Assembly (NCBI GenBank): GCA_009760855.2
Contig: WPIO01000151.1
Span: 336,501-400,500, forward strand
DNA: 64,000 bases
From: Cristatella mucedo
Taxonomy: Eukaryota; Bryozoa; Phylactolaemata; Cristatellidae
Direction of reading: 5' to 3'
This document shows, one piece after another, positions 12,640 through 24,367 of the stretch (position 1 is its first letter; every line of letters begins with the position of its first letter). The notes below the pieces were generated by a model that saw nothing but the letters and a program-made list of their open reading frames with translations, was not told the DNA's origin and did no database searches. Position numbers and translations under genes: made by a program.

Positions 12640-14170
12640 AGAAATTTTCCGAGGTTTTTGTATTTGAAGCGCCACTTTAGTAACGCTTGTAAGAACAAAC
12701 ACTACTTCTTAAAGACTCTATTGCTTTCCTCTTATTTTCACCGGCGGATAAGTATAATCCAACCATCACCATATTTTTAAATCTTCTCTGGATAAAGACA
12801 TTGTCCCAAAGTCTCTCAATTCTACCATCGTTCAACCAATATTTGAAAATATGTGTTTGAATTCAGACGTCCCACAAAACTAGAGTCTTGTTTGCTTCTT
12901 AATTTGCGTCAAACAATTTTTGAAAATATTATCTCTAGGCAGCTCGTAGAACACTTATAAAATGAATAGTCAAAATAATTTCATTCGTGATTAAAAAACC
13001 TTATTCCACTGAAACTGTTCTCCTGTGTGTGACCAATGACATTCTAAACAGCGACGATGATGGTAATGTTATTGCGCTGACCCGGATCGATCTTTCAGAT
13101 GCCTTAAACACTATCGATCCAGCTTGATATGTAGGCTTGCTTCGGCACTAATGACCCGGTTAAAATAGTATTTGTCTGATCGCATTCAATCCGTATCGTC
13201 TGGGGGTTGGGTCTCATTCACCAGACCAGTCGCCTGTGGAATCACGCAAGAGTTCGTCCTCGGTCCTTTGGTGTTCTCCATTTACACTCAACCTCTCGGA
13301 AAAGTCATTCAAGCTAATGGAGTAGGCCGTCACTGTAATTCTGACGATAGTCAGCAGTGTTTGTCATTTAAACTGTCAAAATCTCCTGCAACAATTGATA
13401 AACTGAATACTTGGATAGCAAACATTTAATCCTTGATGTTGGCCAATGTCCTTAAATAAAACAATGAAGCAATCCTACTGATATTCAAAGTGAATCAAGC
13501 CGTGCTGCTTGATTAAGAGAACTTGAGCTCTTAATATGGTGCCGTCTTGAGACTAGCACCCTGTGCTAGGAATTCAGGTGTCCGTCTTCGGTGACTGCTT
13601 AAACTTTATAAACTCAGTAGGAATACTTCCTCAATAGCTAATCGTCCCGCTCAATCCCTGTCGAATTGAGGACCGTCTACCCCAGAGGTTGCTAAAAAAA
13701 ATCAAATTAGACCAAAATACCAATTTTAAATTATGATCCGTCGTTCAGTCGAGACGTCAACTGGACTACTATCTTTATATTTTGAATTTGCTGTCGAAAA
13801 AACCATTAGACCTCTGGAGCTTGTTATTTATATAGTTGCAAGGTTAGTCATCTAATTGCAGGGATTAAGCAGCGTTTATACCTAGTTGAACTGCTGCACC
13901 AGTTCTCTATTGACAATAATTCAGCTTTTCCGTTAATAGGCAAAGAGCTATAGTATCAGCAGCTGTTGCTCTGAAGAGTTTGAAAATCACTTCTAATATT
14001 TCTAGGCATCGATATCAAGTTTTCCTACTGCCGACTGTGGGAAATTCTTTCCGGCATTCTTCAGCTTCAACTTGAAAGGTTATCACTTCTTCGATAGTCC
14101 TGCTGACTCGCTATGGTTTTCACTTTCTCTTTGTTGCCTGAGATGTAGTCTGCTAACTATCCTATGTTTA
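12640..14170 (+). mobile_element. LINE-B copy, RT region, degraded
   Basis: It runs collinear with the 25685-29143 copy read on the opposite strand. It has the segment before RT (near 12650-12790), the LSDAL..ID palm block near 13090-13130, LGPLVFSIYTQPLGKVI near 13257-13310, and the HQFSIDN / LWEIL C-terminal part to about 14150. Many frameshifts are present and the 3' terminal ACATT end is missing. Confidence 0.75.
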
Positions 14171-14658
14171 TAGATAGCCGTTTAGCCATTATGGGGGCTG
14201 TAGAAAACACACACTCATAACGCTAGCTTAGTTGTTGGAGTACCAGAAGGAGGTACCTTACATCACACGGAATTTTGCATGATCAGCAGTTCTATGTTAG
14301 TTCAAATTATATTGTCAATTCAATTTTTCATTTAACTAAATCTCATATTATATTAGGCGCTGTAGAATTCTATTAACCTAATAATGTGCATCTGACAAGC
14401 TATGTTTCTAGTTAAATTGGGGCAATGAAATATATTTATTTCCAAATTCCGATTTGAGCATAGATAGAAACTAGTACAGCCATAGTGAATATGAAGCAAG
14501 AGCAATTTATTCAGACAAATGAAAACTTTAATATATTCATATTATGCAGAGTATTTTTCTCAGTTAGAAAATCGGCAAGATACAGGTGCGATTGGCACTC
14601 TGGTCACAAAAATGTAGCCGGACACAGGAAGTGCTGTAGCCATTGCTGAGAAACATGA
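14171..14658. other. Intron, no recognised feature
   Basis: Nothing recognised; an in-frame stop at 14656 limits how far upstream the next exon can begin. Confidence 0.45.
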
Positions 14659-14664
14659 TTTAAG

Positions 14665-14976
14665 GCATGCAGTGTATCACTTGGCCTACTGGTATTTTAC
14701 CCAATGTACCCGGAGGTCGATACTTCAAATCTGAGTTCTTCCGATATTTTAGAGGACGATCAGCTAATTGATAGAAACTGCACGGGCTGCGGGAAAATTG
14801 GTTTTAACGGTTATCATGACTGGATCAAACTGCAGAACATGGTTTTCAAGGTCGCAACCGACGGCTTGTTCGAGCTTTTTGTTACTCTGTGCATTGTTGC
14901 AAATACGGCAGTAATGGCCAGCGAATTCGATAGCATGACTGAATATCACCGCACTGCCAACGAGATCGCCAATCAG
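14665..14976 (+). CDS. Channel exon: domain II S1 (5' border uncertain)
   Basis: From about residue 50 the frame reads DWIKLQNMVFKVATDG and then the S1 helix LFELFVTLCIVANTAVMA. This closely matches the domain II start of sodium channels, where the pattern is PFVELxITLCIVxNTLFMAM. It ends in ANEIANQ at a GTAACC donor, phase 0, and joins directly to VFTWIFTVE in the next exon. The N-terminal half is an acidic, Ser-rich linker (SNLSSSDILEDDQ) with a CTGCGK motif. The start is unclear: acceptors are possible at 14664 (phase 0), 14672 (one base over) and 14715 (phase 0). The upstream stop at 14656 rules out a longer exon. Confidence 0.85.
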
Positions 14977-15944
14977 GTAACCAGCGGCAGCGAATGAAAG
15001 CTCTTCTGAATAAGACAGCCTGCTTAACTCTGGAGGCTCTGATCATGACTAACAACCCGTTGCCGTCCTATGAGCACTTTACTTTACTAGAATAACAGCT
15101 GCTATATTTGGGTAGTGTGATAGCCAGAATAAATACAAGCGCGAGCCTCTGTTTTTCGCCGTTCAATTGACTAATTATTTTCTCTCTTTACTTTGCTGGG
15201 TATTGATTAGCTCCTAACTTTTTAACTTTTTTAACTGAATGTTTTTGAACGAGCCGTAACGAGAATTCACTAATTTGGGCTGCGGTCTCGTGGTTACTTA
15301 TGCTAACAAAAAGCAGCCTAATTGGAAGCTAAAAGCACACTGAGAAATTATCTGAGAATCCTACATTCATTTTATGTTTTCGATGAACCGTTTGCTTGCC
15401 CTTGGATCCTTTAGCGGAACCCCTGTCTCCAATATTTGAGCCCGAGTCTCTCTTATCCCCGTCCTCATTAGTAAAACGGAGGTTATGTTGTCTTAGGAAT
15501 CTCTCTCTCTCTCTCTCTCTCTCTGAAACTACAAAAAATTAAAAATTTCCCGAAATTTCCATTACAATTTAAAGCTGCTTTCAAAATGCGTACGGCAATC
15601 AACAGACTTTCTCAGACAGCACAAAGAAACAGACGAATAGCTAAAATTAGGAGGACACTCGTGGCAGTAATTTGCATCGGATTAACATACTATGGGGCCG
15701 CTAGAAAACACGTGCCTGAGTTAGCAGCACGAAGTTTTCCGTATCATTCTGTAAAGCAATTTGGAAGCGTATTCTACGATCTTGAATCGACGATAATGGT
15801 CTGCAATCACCGACCATCAACTGCAAGAATGAAACAGCCAATTTCTTGTCTGAGAGGCATGATGAATCTGAAACTGATGGCAAAGTTCAGTTGGGCATAA
15901 AAGAGCCAATGCCATAGCAGAATTTGTGGGTCACATTAAAAATT
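14977..15944. other. Intron with a short (TC)n run
   Basis: A (TC)n run lies at 15501-15523. A 104-codon frame at 15586-15900 has no recognisable domain and is probably chance. Confidence 0.5.
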
Positions 15945-16110
15945 AAAAAGTACTTGCTGATTTATTATCCTTTTTTGTGTAGCCTTTACGACTATCACCA
16001 CTGCTTGCACCGGCAGTAAAGGATGGCCAAACACAGGATTGCATCCCACGACCTCTGAACCGAAGTCATGAAAAGCAACCGCCCTACCTAGTGTTCCATC
16101 ACCGCTCGCG
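15945..16110 (-). mobile_element. SINE-2 copy, antisense
   Basis: Read on the minus strand it gives a tRNA-like head (ACACTAGGTAGGGCGGTTGC) and a B-box region GAGGTCGTGGGATGCAATCC. The family body follows (GCAAGCAGTGGTGATAGTCG) with the AAAAAAGGATAATAAATCAG end. It aligns along its whole length with the sense copy at about 55850-56025. Confidence 0.75.
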
Positions 16111-16299
16111 AAGAGTAAGAATTTAATATATGCCTGAATAAGTAAGAAGTTACCTGAGTGGACTCAGTTCTCCTTTATCACAATGGCCACGTGACTGAAT
16201 ATTTTAAAATAATTGGCCGTCTTTGCATCATATTCATCAATACCATTTTTTAATTGGTACTGGCTTCTTTTAGTAGTCCTTACAATACTGGTTCAACGT

Positions 16300-17560
16300 T
16301 TTCCAGGCATAGACCGAACTAGGGAGGTAGGACACTCTCTTTAGTCAGCCAATGTAGTCAAGTAGTTCCTGACATGGGCGGCAATTGAGCACGATGTCTA
16401 GCTGTGATGCAAGCTCACTTGTGTGTGTGCCTAGTTGGTCTTGAGAATTGGAATCGCACTTTTAGTTCGCTTTACAATTTTAACACTCATTATGATGAGC
16501 ATTTGATAATAGTCCCAGCGTAGCACTGCCAACTGAAAGAGCATAGTCGCTGACTACAAATTAGTTCGTTGGCGGTTTCAAGTAAGTTGATCGATTTTAT
16601 CATGCTTAGTTTCGGATTAACATCCAGGAGCGAATATCTGCTTGGCAAGCATTCAGTTTATAACCCTCAGTAGCTTATTCTGATTGCTTGAATGACAAGT
16701 ACAGCTGGATGTCATCGGCGTATAAGTGATACTGGATATCATGGCCGGAATTACTTTTCGAGAGCCTCTTTTTCAAGGTAGAACGTCGAAGGTCAACGAA
16801 CAGCCCCTATAGAACTTGATGGACAATTGGTCTGCTATATGTAACTTGACCATCATATGGCATAGACTGAACAAGATCGGACAAGTGGGACTCGAATTAC
16901 ACCATAACCTAATCTGGGAGACTGTGGCTCACAATCTTATAAGTAAGAAAGTGTAATCAATAATATCAACGACAGCTGTTAGATCAAGCAAAACCCGAGC
17001 AGCAATGATTCGTCATCTTTGCAGCCCAGAATGTCATCAGTGTCACGTAGACAAATAGTCTCAGTAGGAAATCTTCACTCGGTAATTTCTTTTTCTTTTT
17101 GACACGACACAGACTGGATAAGATCTACACAGTACCAGACTTTAATCGCACTAGAGCCTCGTATAACAGACTAGTGATTATTTTCTGAAAAGTTTGGTTT
17201 GCAATAAATATTTCTGGCTGATAGATCAAGCTGGACCACCATTGTGAAATCACATCATAGTTTCTACCTGATTTCATTGGTCACAGAATAGAGACCGGTG
17301 TCAGTTGGATGGAATTGCTTATTTTGTGACAGTTGGTTTTTGATAAAACACTTTACCCATGAGATCCATAAGCTGCATGCCAAAAATATGTTCCATTTCC
17401 ATGGAAAGCAAGAAATAAAGTAGACTGGCTATATATTGCTGTGAGAGGACCAGTCTCAATTTAGGCACTTTGCATCTAACATCAAGAGAACCACTCGCTG
17501 AGACTCAATTTAAAAGCGACGTCTATTTTTCAAACAAGCGCACAAAAGCACACAGAAAAA
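16300..17560 (-). mobile_element. Divergent non-LTR reverse transcriptase remnant, antisense
   Basis: On the minus strand, the stretch around 16690-16735 translates to QYHLYADDIQLYL, an intact-looking YADD catalytic box. The region near 16960-17000 resembles the first palm motif (LxDLTAAxDxIDH type). The element is related to LINE-B but more diverged, with many stops. Its ends are not defined. Confidence 0.6.
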
Positions 17561-20239
17561 GGGCAAATTCACTTGCTTGAAATAGAATCCGAGCGTAACA
17601 GGTGCGTCTCTAGCTGCCTTTCGCGATACGAAGTGGATCATGGTGATGACACGAGCAGGGAGAACATTACAGACTTTTCATGGAAGAAAACTTGTAGTAC
17701 GGTTTCCGAAAGGTTTAGTTTTAGTGTGAGGAACGGCCAGGTTACTCGAGGCCAAGAAGCTGGTGACTAAGCACTGCTTTAGAAGAGCAAGGAACTTCTC
17801 GAGGTAAATGAGCTTTTAGTCTCATTTTAGCTGCTAAATGAGGGTGAACCTACTACTGATAGGCTAGAGAGTGGATTTTGAATTGGGTAGCCAGTGAGGC
17901 TCGAGCAGTGGTGATGTAATGCTCATCTTCCTCGTTGATGACAAGACATGACCGGTAAGCTGCCGAGCTTCGTTTCAGCTGCAGATAATTAAGGGCACTG
18001 ACCGGCAGTCCTAAATAGAACGAACGGCAGAAATACAGCAGGCAATACAGGAAGCGAATTGGTAAGAGTCCTAAACTTGCTCGATCCTAAGCAAAATTGA
18101 TGTTTAGAAACGCTCTCCCAAGTTTCCATTTGGATCACTTACGTTCCAATTATAAAATATCTTCAAATACCTGTGGCATTGCAGTACAGTTCTTATTCTG
18201 TTTGTGCCGAAGTTTGGGCTGGCTTTCTCAGTAAGAAAAAAAGGGTAACTAGTTCCACAGCCTCATTTATGTAGCCACAAAAAAGCTTAAACGGCTACCA
18301 CAAGCGCTTTCTGTGGGCAATTATGGATAACCCACTTAATGACTCGAACCCAAGCCTGTGCCGTGAAGAGCAAGCCCCTTACCCCTGGGTTAAGACCCGT
18401 GCATCATGCCTATGCTCATTACGGCAAGAGACTATTAGATGTTGACAATTTATTAAGATTAAAAACTTCAGCAATCATATGCAACATTATTTTGATGCAA
18501 ATGACCCTATTAGTTTCACTCGTCGTAAGTATAATACATGTTCGTGTATCAAAGCGTTGTAAACCACTAAAAATATGCTTTTTTCATTCGTGACACTCTC
18601 TCACCGTCAAAGCACTCCGATTTATTTTTGTATAGCTACACTTGGGATATTGCTCTTAATAGCAATGCCATTAGTTCTATTGTATTTACGATTATTTAAT
18701 TAGCTAAAGGTGTTTGCCTGAAGTATTTAATAGCTGCACAGGTCAAACGTGTCAGCAATCAGTAGCAGCTTTTCGAATTTTTGGTTCGGAATTTCCTCCC
18801 CAATTGAGGTGAATTTTTTTACTTCCCGTCCTAAGATAGTCATCTTGTATGGTTCTACATTTGAAAATTACTGTGGGGACTGAATTGCAGCCATGGCTAA
18901 TGCCACACTGGCATCCACCCATTTCGGCATTTGCGAGTCAGTGCATCTACTGAGCCGAGGCGAGCCGCCGGAGTCCATTCACATTCTTCGTCAAGCTGAG
19001 CAGGCCTATCAGTCAGTGCGTAAGAATATTCTCAAACTAAGCAGACCTGCATATGCTTTGTGGTAAATACAGTCTCAGTCAACGGCCACAGACGACATTG
19101 CCATTTGGTAACACTGGATCATAGCATCACCTTAAAGTGCAGGCACCTTACAGTCCAGGCCATCGGTTCGAATCGTGTGGAAGCTAATTCTGTATTGCCC
19201 ATGCAAGTACTCGTATTCACTGGTGCTTTTCACCTGAAGTTTAACCATAAATGATCTTTTAAGCTATGCTTCCAAACTAAGTAAATTCACAAGAAGTATA
19301 CTCAGGTAGGCGATGCGAAACCATTCCCCCTTCCTGTGCTAAACTGTCACTCAATTAATGCAGAATACATTTCTTCTCAGTGTAATTGTGAAAAGCTTTT
19401 TGCTGTTCAGAATGTGACAATGCTTATTAATAAACATGGAAGAGATTTGCTACCAATAGTTTCACTTGTCTGTCAGGCGCTTCTATATTTGACATTTGGT
19501 GGAGATGAGGATAAATCCCTAGTTGATCAGTTGCAGCTGGTCTGTGAAATAATGAACCAATTGCCTAGAATGATGCAATTGCTTAGAATGAGCCGCGGCA
19601 GCAGGTTACCCGTGCTCTCGATCACCGAAACCCCGGCTATGGGGGAAGGATAATTCATTCCAAATCTATTACTTCTAGGGCCGGCACACTGCCATGCAAT
19701 CAGTTTCTGATCAACTTGGCTTCCTTTTCAGTTTATTTAAAGCGGATCAAAGAGATTCGGGTTGTTTTCGGGTGATATGTAAATGCTTTATGTTTATCAT
19801 CACCATTATTTTTATCATTATCGTTCCTATCCTAATTGGAAAAATGAAAAGCAACTTCGATTCTCCGCGAAAGCTGGATATGATGTCCAAAATTTCACAT
19901 GCTGAATGGCCTCAATGAAACAATGAAATACTGTAAGACCTTATAGGTATATGGGCCAATTAGTTTGATTAGAGTACGAAAACTGAGGCATTTATACAAT
20001 ACTATGCATTGCACTCATCATTCTCAGCTGACATTCACACAGATTGATTCTTCGTATGGCCAGGTCAAAAATACGAAGAGACATCTGACAATATGACCTA
20101 ATACCGGCAAAATCAAGCAGTACTGGCGATTCAGGTCTCAAGACCCAAATATGGCAAATTCTGATCTTCCGGCAGCCTAGTCAGAAGCTACCAACTTTTT
20201 ATTAGAGTACAGCCAGCCTAGCCTCGGTCGTGGCCTGGT
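17561..20239. other. Intron, mostly unassigned
   Basis: A possible very old SINE-2 copy lies near 19095-19215, with GGTTCGAATC and TTGCCCATGCAAG in the right order. A 105-codon frame at 19336-19653 shows no known domain. Otherwise nothing is recognised. Confidence 0.4.
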
Positions 20240-20545
20240 AAGTTCAATCTCCTAGCACATAGGTGATCAACGCATGGCAGAACTGAGCTACCAAGAACTG
20301 CTGTCTTGCTGCCTACTGGGGCATAACCTTTCGGGTCGTCCTGAGCTGCTACTCCCAAGCTAATCACTTACTTGAATTTTCCCCTGTCAGCTATACGTCA
20401 CACATATCTCTTTGATACGGGGCTAAATCATGTTGGTTACCCAGCACACATCAAAAGCCGCCTATGCTTTATTTGAGCTCTAGAAAACTGTCCAGCATTA
20501 CGGTGCGTAGTCCGCGTGGCTTCGTGGAGTTACAGATACGATGCA
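20240..20545 (+). mobile_element. LINE-B 3' end fragment
   Basis: It contains the degraded 3' UTR of LINE-B and its terminal signature CTTCGTGGAGTTACAGATAC, followed by a single ATGCATTA in place of the ACATT units. Confidence 0.6.
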
Positions 20546-20970
20546 TTAGATTCCTCTAGAATTAAAAAACGGTCCTTCTTCGCATCAAATGAGAGTAGCT
20601 TCCTAATGGTAACTCGTGCACCGCTGTTCAATGCAGAAACGTTAGCACATGCATTATTATTCATATTTTTACAAGAAATGAATTATGTTGGTTTCCTTGA
20701 ATGCATCACTTGAAGCTCAGGCTTTGCTTGCACTCTAGAAAACTCACCAGCAAACTGATAGTTAGCACTCGTGTTTTTTGAAGTTATAGAGACTAATATA
20801 GATTAGTTTTTTGGGATTAAGGAAGTTTTTATTTCCCGGAAATCAGAATAATTGAATACTGTGATGCAGGAAAAGATGGCCGATGCTGTGAAACTTAAAA
20901 ATTGTTGAATAGCTGCTCCTATTTGCGAGAAAGAAGCAGAGCTAACATCGTCTTTCTAATTACTTTGTAG
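20546..20970. other. Intron, no recognised feature
   Basis: Nothing recognised; it ends in the acceptor TTACTTTGTAG. Confidence 0.45.
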
Positions 20971-21174
20971 GTATTTACGTGGATTTTTACCGTGGAAGCT
21001 GTCCTGAAAATTATAGCTCTCAGCAAGGAATATTTTAAGAATACCTGGAACTTATTGGACCTGATCGTGGTCATATTCAGTCTGCTGGATTTCATATTCG
21101 CATATGCCCCTTTAAACCGTGCAAATAAGAAGAGCATGAAATCGGTGCTAAAAATTATGAAAATATTCAGGCTG
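20971..21174 (+). CDS. Channel exon: domain II S2, S3 and first half of S4
   Basis: The 68 codons are phase 0 on both sides, with a GTGAGT donor. It opens with [17 protein letters not shown], matching S2 of sodium channels with its conserved acidic residue (VFTGIFTAEMxLKIIA). [16 protein letters not shown] then fits S3 with the conserved aspartate. The exon ends inside the S4 voltage sensor at [11 protein letters not shown], where K/R residues occur every third position. The intron that splits S4 falls right after IFRL, and the following exon supplies LRIMKLAQSW. The S3-S4 loop ([12 protein letters not shown]) is unusually basic. Confidence 0.95.
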
Positions 21175-23337
21175 GTGAGTGGCGTTCAGCGAGCTATGCG
21201 ATTCTGACATGGCGGCAACTGCGAAAATCAGGCTCTCGCTGGAATTCACGTCACTGACATTGTGGCCACTAAGTACGTCTCTATGGGCCGTTGAGCTGGG
21301 CTGAAGATTAAAAAAGCTCAAGGCATCGACCCAGGAATCGCGAGGCTGGTTTTTTTAAGCTGCAACACAAGAGTGTCTGCACAGCTAGTCGTCTTAGCTT
21401 TCCTATGTACACGTGGAACCCGGGGGCTTGCTAGTAATTTTCTTAAGTATAATTTGTCTTCCGATTGGCTAAACTATTGTGTGACAAAACTCGAGAGAGT
21501 CGATTAACGCCAGTGACTCGAGTGAGGCCATCATAAGACAATGGATGTTGATCTTCTCGAGTAGTGGGACAATTTACAACTAAATAATGAGTATACGTCA
21601 ACAAAAACTCGAAAGCTCAGCTTTATTTTGTTATGATGAGTATGTCTCTCAATAGCGAACACACTTTGAGTACATGCACTCAACAGTATTAAATACTGTG
21701 TATTGTCTCGCCTGCAGACTGTCATAGGTGACGAAAATCTTCTCTGGCACACGACAGATATGCCGAACTTTGACTCTCTAGCGTCGGCGGCTCGGCAAGC
21801 GATTCGCTCGGGGCACACTGCAAAACTCGATAATGCTATGGTAGTTACCTGGTTTCACAGCCAGTACTAGATGACAAAGCAATCACCACGTCGAGAAGGT
21901 CAAAAGACTTACATTTTATCAGCTCTATCTGCCATATACTAGAAAACCCTCAAGTAGCTCTAGACCTAAAGTAGGCATCTCAAATGAGAAAATATTCATA
22001 GGATTATGATTATGTAGAAGGCTAGCAGCCTTCTACATAATCATATTTATTTTGAGATGGAGACACTATTGCCAGCCTTGAATGTGAAAATTGAGTTACA
22101 GCACGGAACTAGGGGAAGGACGCCTCATGGAATGACACTTGGAGAAATCAGTTCAGGTAGGGATGTTACTTTAGCCATCGACTCACATTAATTTGCAGAT
22201 TTGTGTTCCTAACAAATAATATGGAAATGAGGCTGTAAGAGCACCGCACAAATCGTAAGCTAAGGAGCTGTCGATGCATTGCTTCAGGTCACCCAGCGTC
22301 CTCTTGCTCGAGCAATGAGTGACTAGTCTAACTTGACATTGATCAAGCGTAGTGCTATTCCGTGGGGCCCCTATTAAGATGTGCCAAGAGAATGAGCTTT
22401 CTATCGGCAATTAAACCCTAACAGCATGCCACGCAATTCTCGACATCGACCTTGACTCTTTTGCCGTGACTGATACAGCATTTAAATCAACTGACTTTCC
22501 AACCAACCGCGGCCGATGATGATGCCACTTCCTCGGTTTATTCTTTCTTTTGTAACACGAGGTTTGTAAGAATTTGTTTTGAATAAAAAATGTTCACCCA
22601 GGGCATTGCTAGATTCTAAGCTACTTGCAGAGCCTTAGAAGCTATCCTTCAAATCTGATTACTGAGCATCTCCGTGGTCGGCTAAAATTTGAGGATTTCA
22701 GATCGGAGTAAGGTTTCGTCTTCCACAAATCTTACCTTCCTAGTACTGGTTTATCTCAATATTCACTTTAATAAGCCAATTTACTCTCTGTGTGCTAAAT
22801 CTTGCAATTTAGCTTATTCCTTTACTCTAGCAAACTTTCGTGCATGGGCCCATCTACATAAAAAGATGATCGGATATTCTGCCACAATTCAACACTCAGC
22901 TCATACTCTTATCACTGTGTACACATCTGACTACATCCTAATCTCTATCTCTCTGACAGCCTTTCTATGTCAGAATCTTGTCTTTGAATCGCAATACCTA
23001 AGGAAGCTTGATATTCTGAAGCGGCCCAGCATGAGCATTTTCCTCACAGCATCTATTTAATTCTTGGTCTGATTAGCCCACCATGGCATAATGTTGCAAG
23101 GGTCGCTTGTTAATGTTCTTGATTAGAGCTCTCGTCTAATTTGGCACATCGCAGCACTCGCCAAGAGAGCCTATGGTTTACTGAAGACAGTTAATTGGCC
23201 AAGATAGGCTGTGGTTTACTGCAGACTTTAAACCAGCTAGTAATTTTAAGCTTAAGCTTTAAAAAGCATACAATCAGGACTGCCCTTCGATCGACTGCTG
23301 GCGGAAATGAATTTTTTTCGTCTCAATGGTCCATTAT
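21175..23337. other. Intron with a hairpin, otherwise unassigned
   Basis: Apart from the inverted repeat at 21976-22059, nothing is recognised. The 123-codon frame at 22689-23060 has no known domain and ordinary AT-rich composition. Confidence 0.45.
21976..22059. repeat. Near-perfect hairpin (inverted repeat)
   Basis: The inner arms TATGATTATGTAGAAGGCT (22005-22023) and its exact complement (22027-22045) are separated by three bases. Outer arms CATCTCAAA (21976-21984) and TTTGAGATG (22051-22059) also pair. The gap between outer and inner arms is 20 bases on the left and 5 on the right. It does not match the repeat families described here. Confidence 0.85.
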
Positions 23338-23460
23338 AGCTAATAACAATAATAATAATAATGCACATGATAAAGAGCCCTCGGAGAACTCAAGCTCTTT
23401 CTAGGCGCTTTGCATTTGCCACAAAGGGAAACGCGATTGAATGATGAGCTAAGTTGGTAG
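23338..23460 (-). mobile_element. LINE-A 3' end fragment, antisense
   Basis: The (AAT)n tail is followed by the antisense terminal stem-loop (GAGCCCTCGGAGAACTCAAG .. CTAGGCGCTTTGC) and the ATTTGCCACAAAGGG block of the 3' UTR. Only the last 120 bases or so are kept. Confidence 0.85.
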
Positions 23461-23670
23461 GTATTACAAAGTGGTAAAATGGTAGCTAAGGTCGAGTTTT
23501 GCTTTTGGAAGAGCATCACGAAGTCACGTCTGTACAATTTCAAGATATTGTTGGCAAACATCAGGCGACTCATCAACTGCAATTCACCAACACCCTTCGG
23601 GATTCTCTCTGCGATCCAGCCGTCACTTTTTTTTTTAGCTTTTTTGTTATTTAGCAAGAGAGACAACGTC

Positions 23671-23780
<110 letters not shown>

Positions 23781-23865
23781 ATCATATCCTCAATGTGACG
23801 GGCACGTACGCATTTCAGGGTATCTTCGTCTGTAACCTGTGCGTGCGATTATATGTCCTCTTCAG

Positions 23866-24095
23866 TTGCGCATCATGAAACTGGCTCAGTCTTGGTCGAC
23901 GCTCCGCTCGTTGCTCGAGACCATCTTCTCAACGATTAGCGCCCTGGTCTACGTCGCCTTGGTTCTCTTCATCATCCTTTTCTTGTTCGCCGTGCTGGGC
24001 AGTCAGCTGCTCGGCGATGGCTACAACAACTTCGACTACATCCAAAGAGGACTAAATACGACATATGTTTACGACTATCATGGATCAATGCCTCG
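23866..24095 (+). CDS. Channel exon: domain II end of S4, S4-S5 linker, S5, pore turret
   Basis: The exon starts phase 0 after CTCTTCAG and ends with two bases of an arginine codon at a GTAAGC donor. LRIMKLAQSW completes the S4 sensor; sodium channels have LRVFKLAKSWP here. The linker STLRSLLETIFSTIS and the S5 helix LVYVALVLFIILFLFAVLGSQL follow. The extracellular turret is short and contains an N-glycosylation sequon (NTT at about residue 65). The conserved PRW that opens the pore helix is split across the next intron. Conservation of S4-S5 is high, so assignment to domain II is firm. Confidence 0.95.
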
Positions 24096-24207
24096 GTAAG
24101 CGGAGCCGCGTCGCCTGCCTTCTCTCTCCCTTTGCATTGGGCCAGTGCCTGCACTAGCTAAAACTTGTTCGATATCCCATCTAGTTTGGTAACCTGTTTT
24201 TTTTTAG

Positions 24208-24367
24208 CTGGAATTTCATCGACTTCCCACATTCCCTATTGGTCGTCTTTCATGTTATTTGCATGGCTTGGATAGAATTGTGCTGGGACTGCATGAACGC
24301 CAATCCTGAATCTAAATACCTTTGCCTGATCATCTTCATCCTGACGCTGGTTTTGGGGCAATTTCTG
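24208..24367 (+). CDS. Channel exon: domain II pore loop and start of S6
   Basis: After a T-rich acceptor (TTTTTTTTAG) the exon completes the split arginine and reads WNFIDFPHSLLVVFHV, the domain II pore helix of the Nav family (RWNFTDFMHSFMIVFRV). The filter segment follows as ICMAWIELCWDC. Sodium channels, including Nav2 types, have LCGEWIExMWDC here, so the Gly-Glu pair is replaced by Met-Ala, although the flanking C, WIE and WDC are conserved. The exon ends within S6 (ILTLVLGQFL) at a GTGAGT donor, phase 0. The preceding intron, 112 bases, is the shortest in the gene. The substitution is visible in plain sequence and is not caused by a frameshift. Confidence 0.95.

Noticed and set aside
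22689-23060. 123-codon open frame in an intron
   Set aside because: No recognisable domain, no splice signals, AT-rich composition typical of chance.
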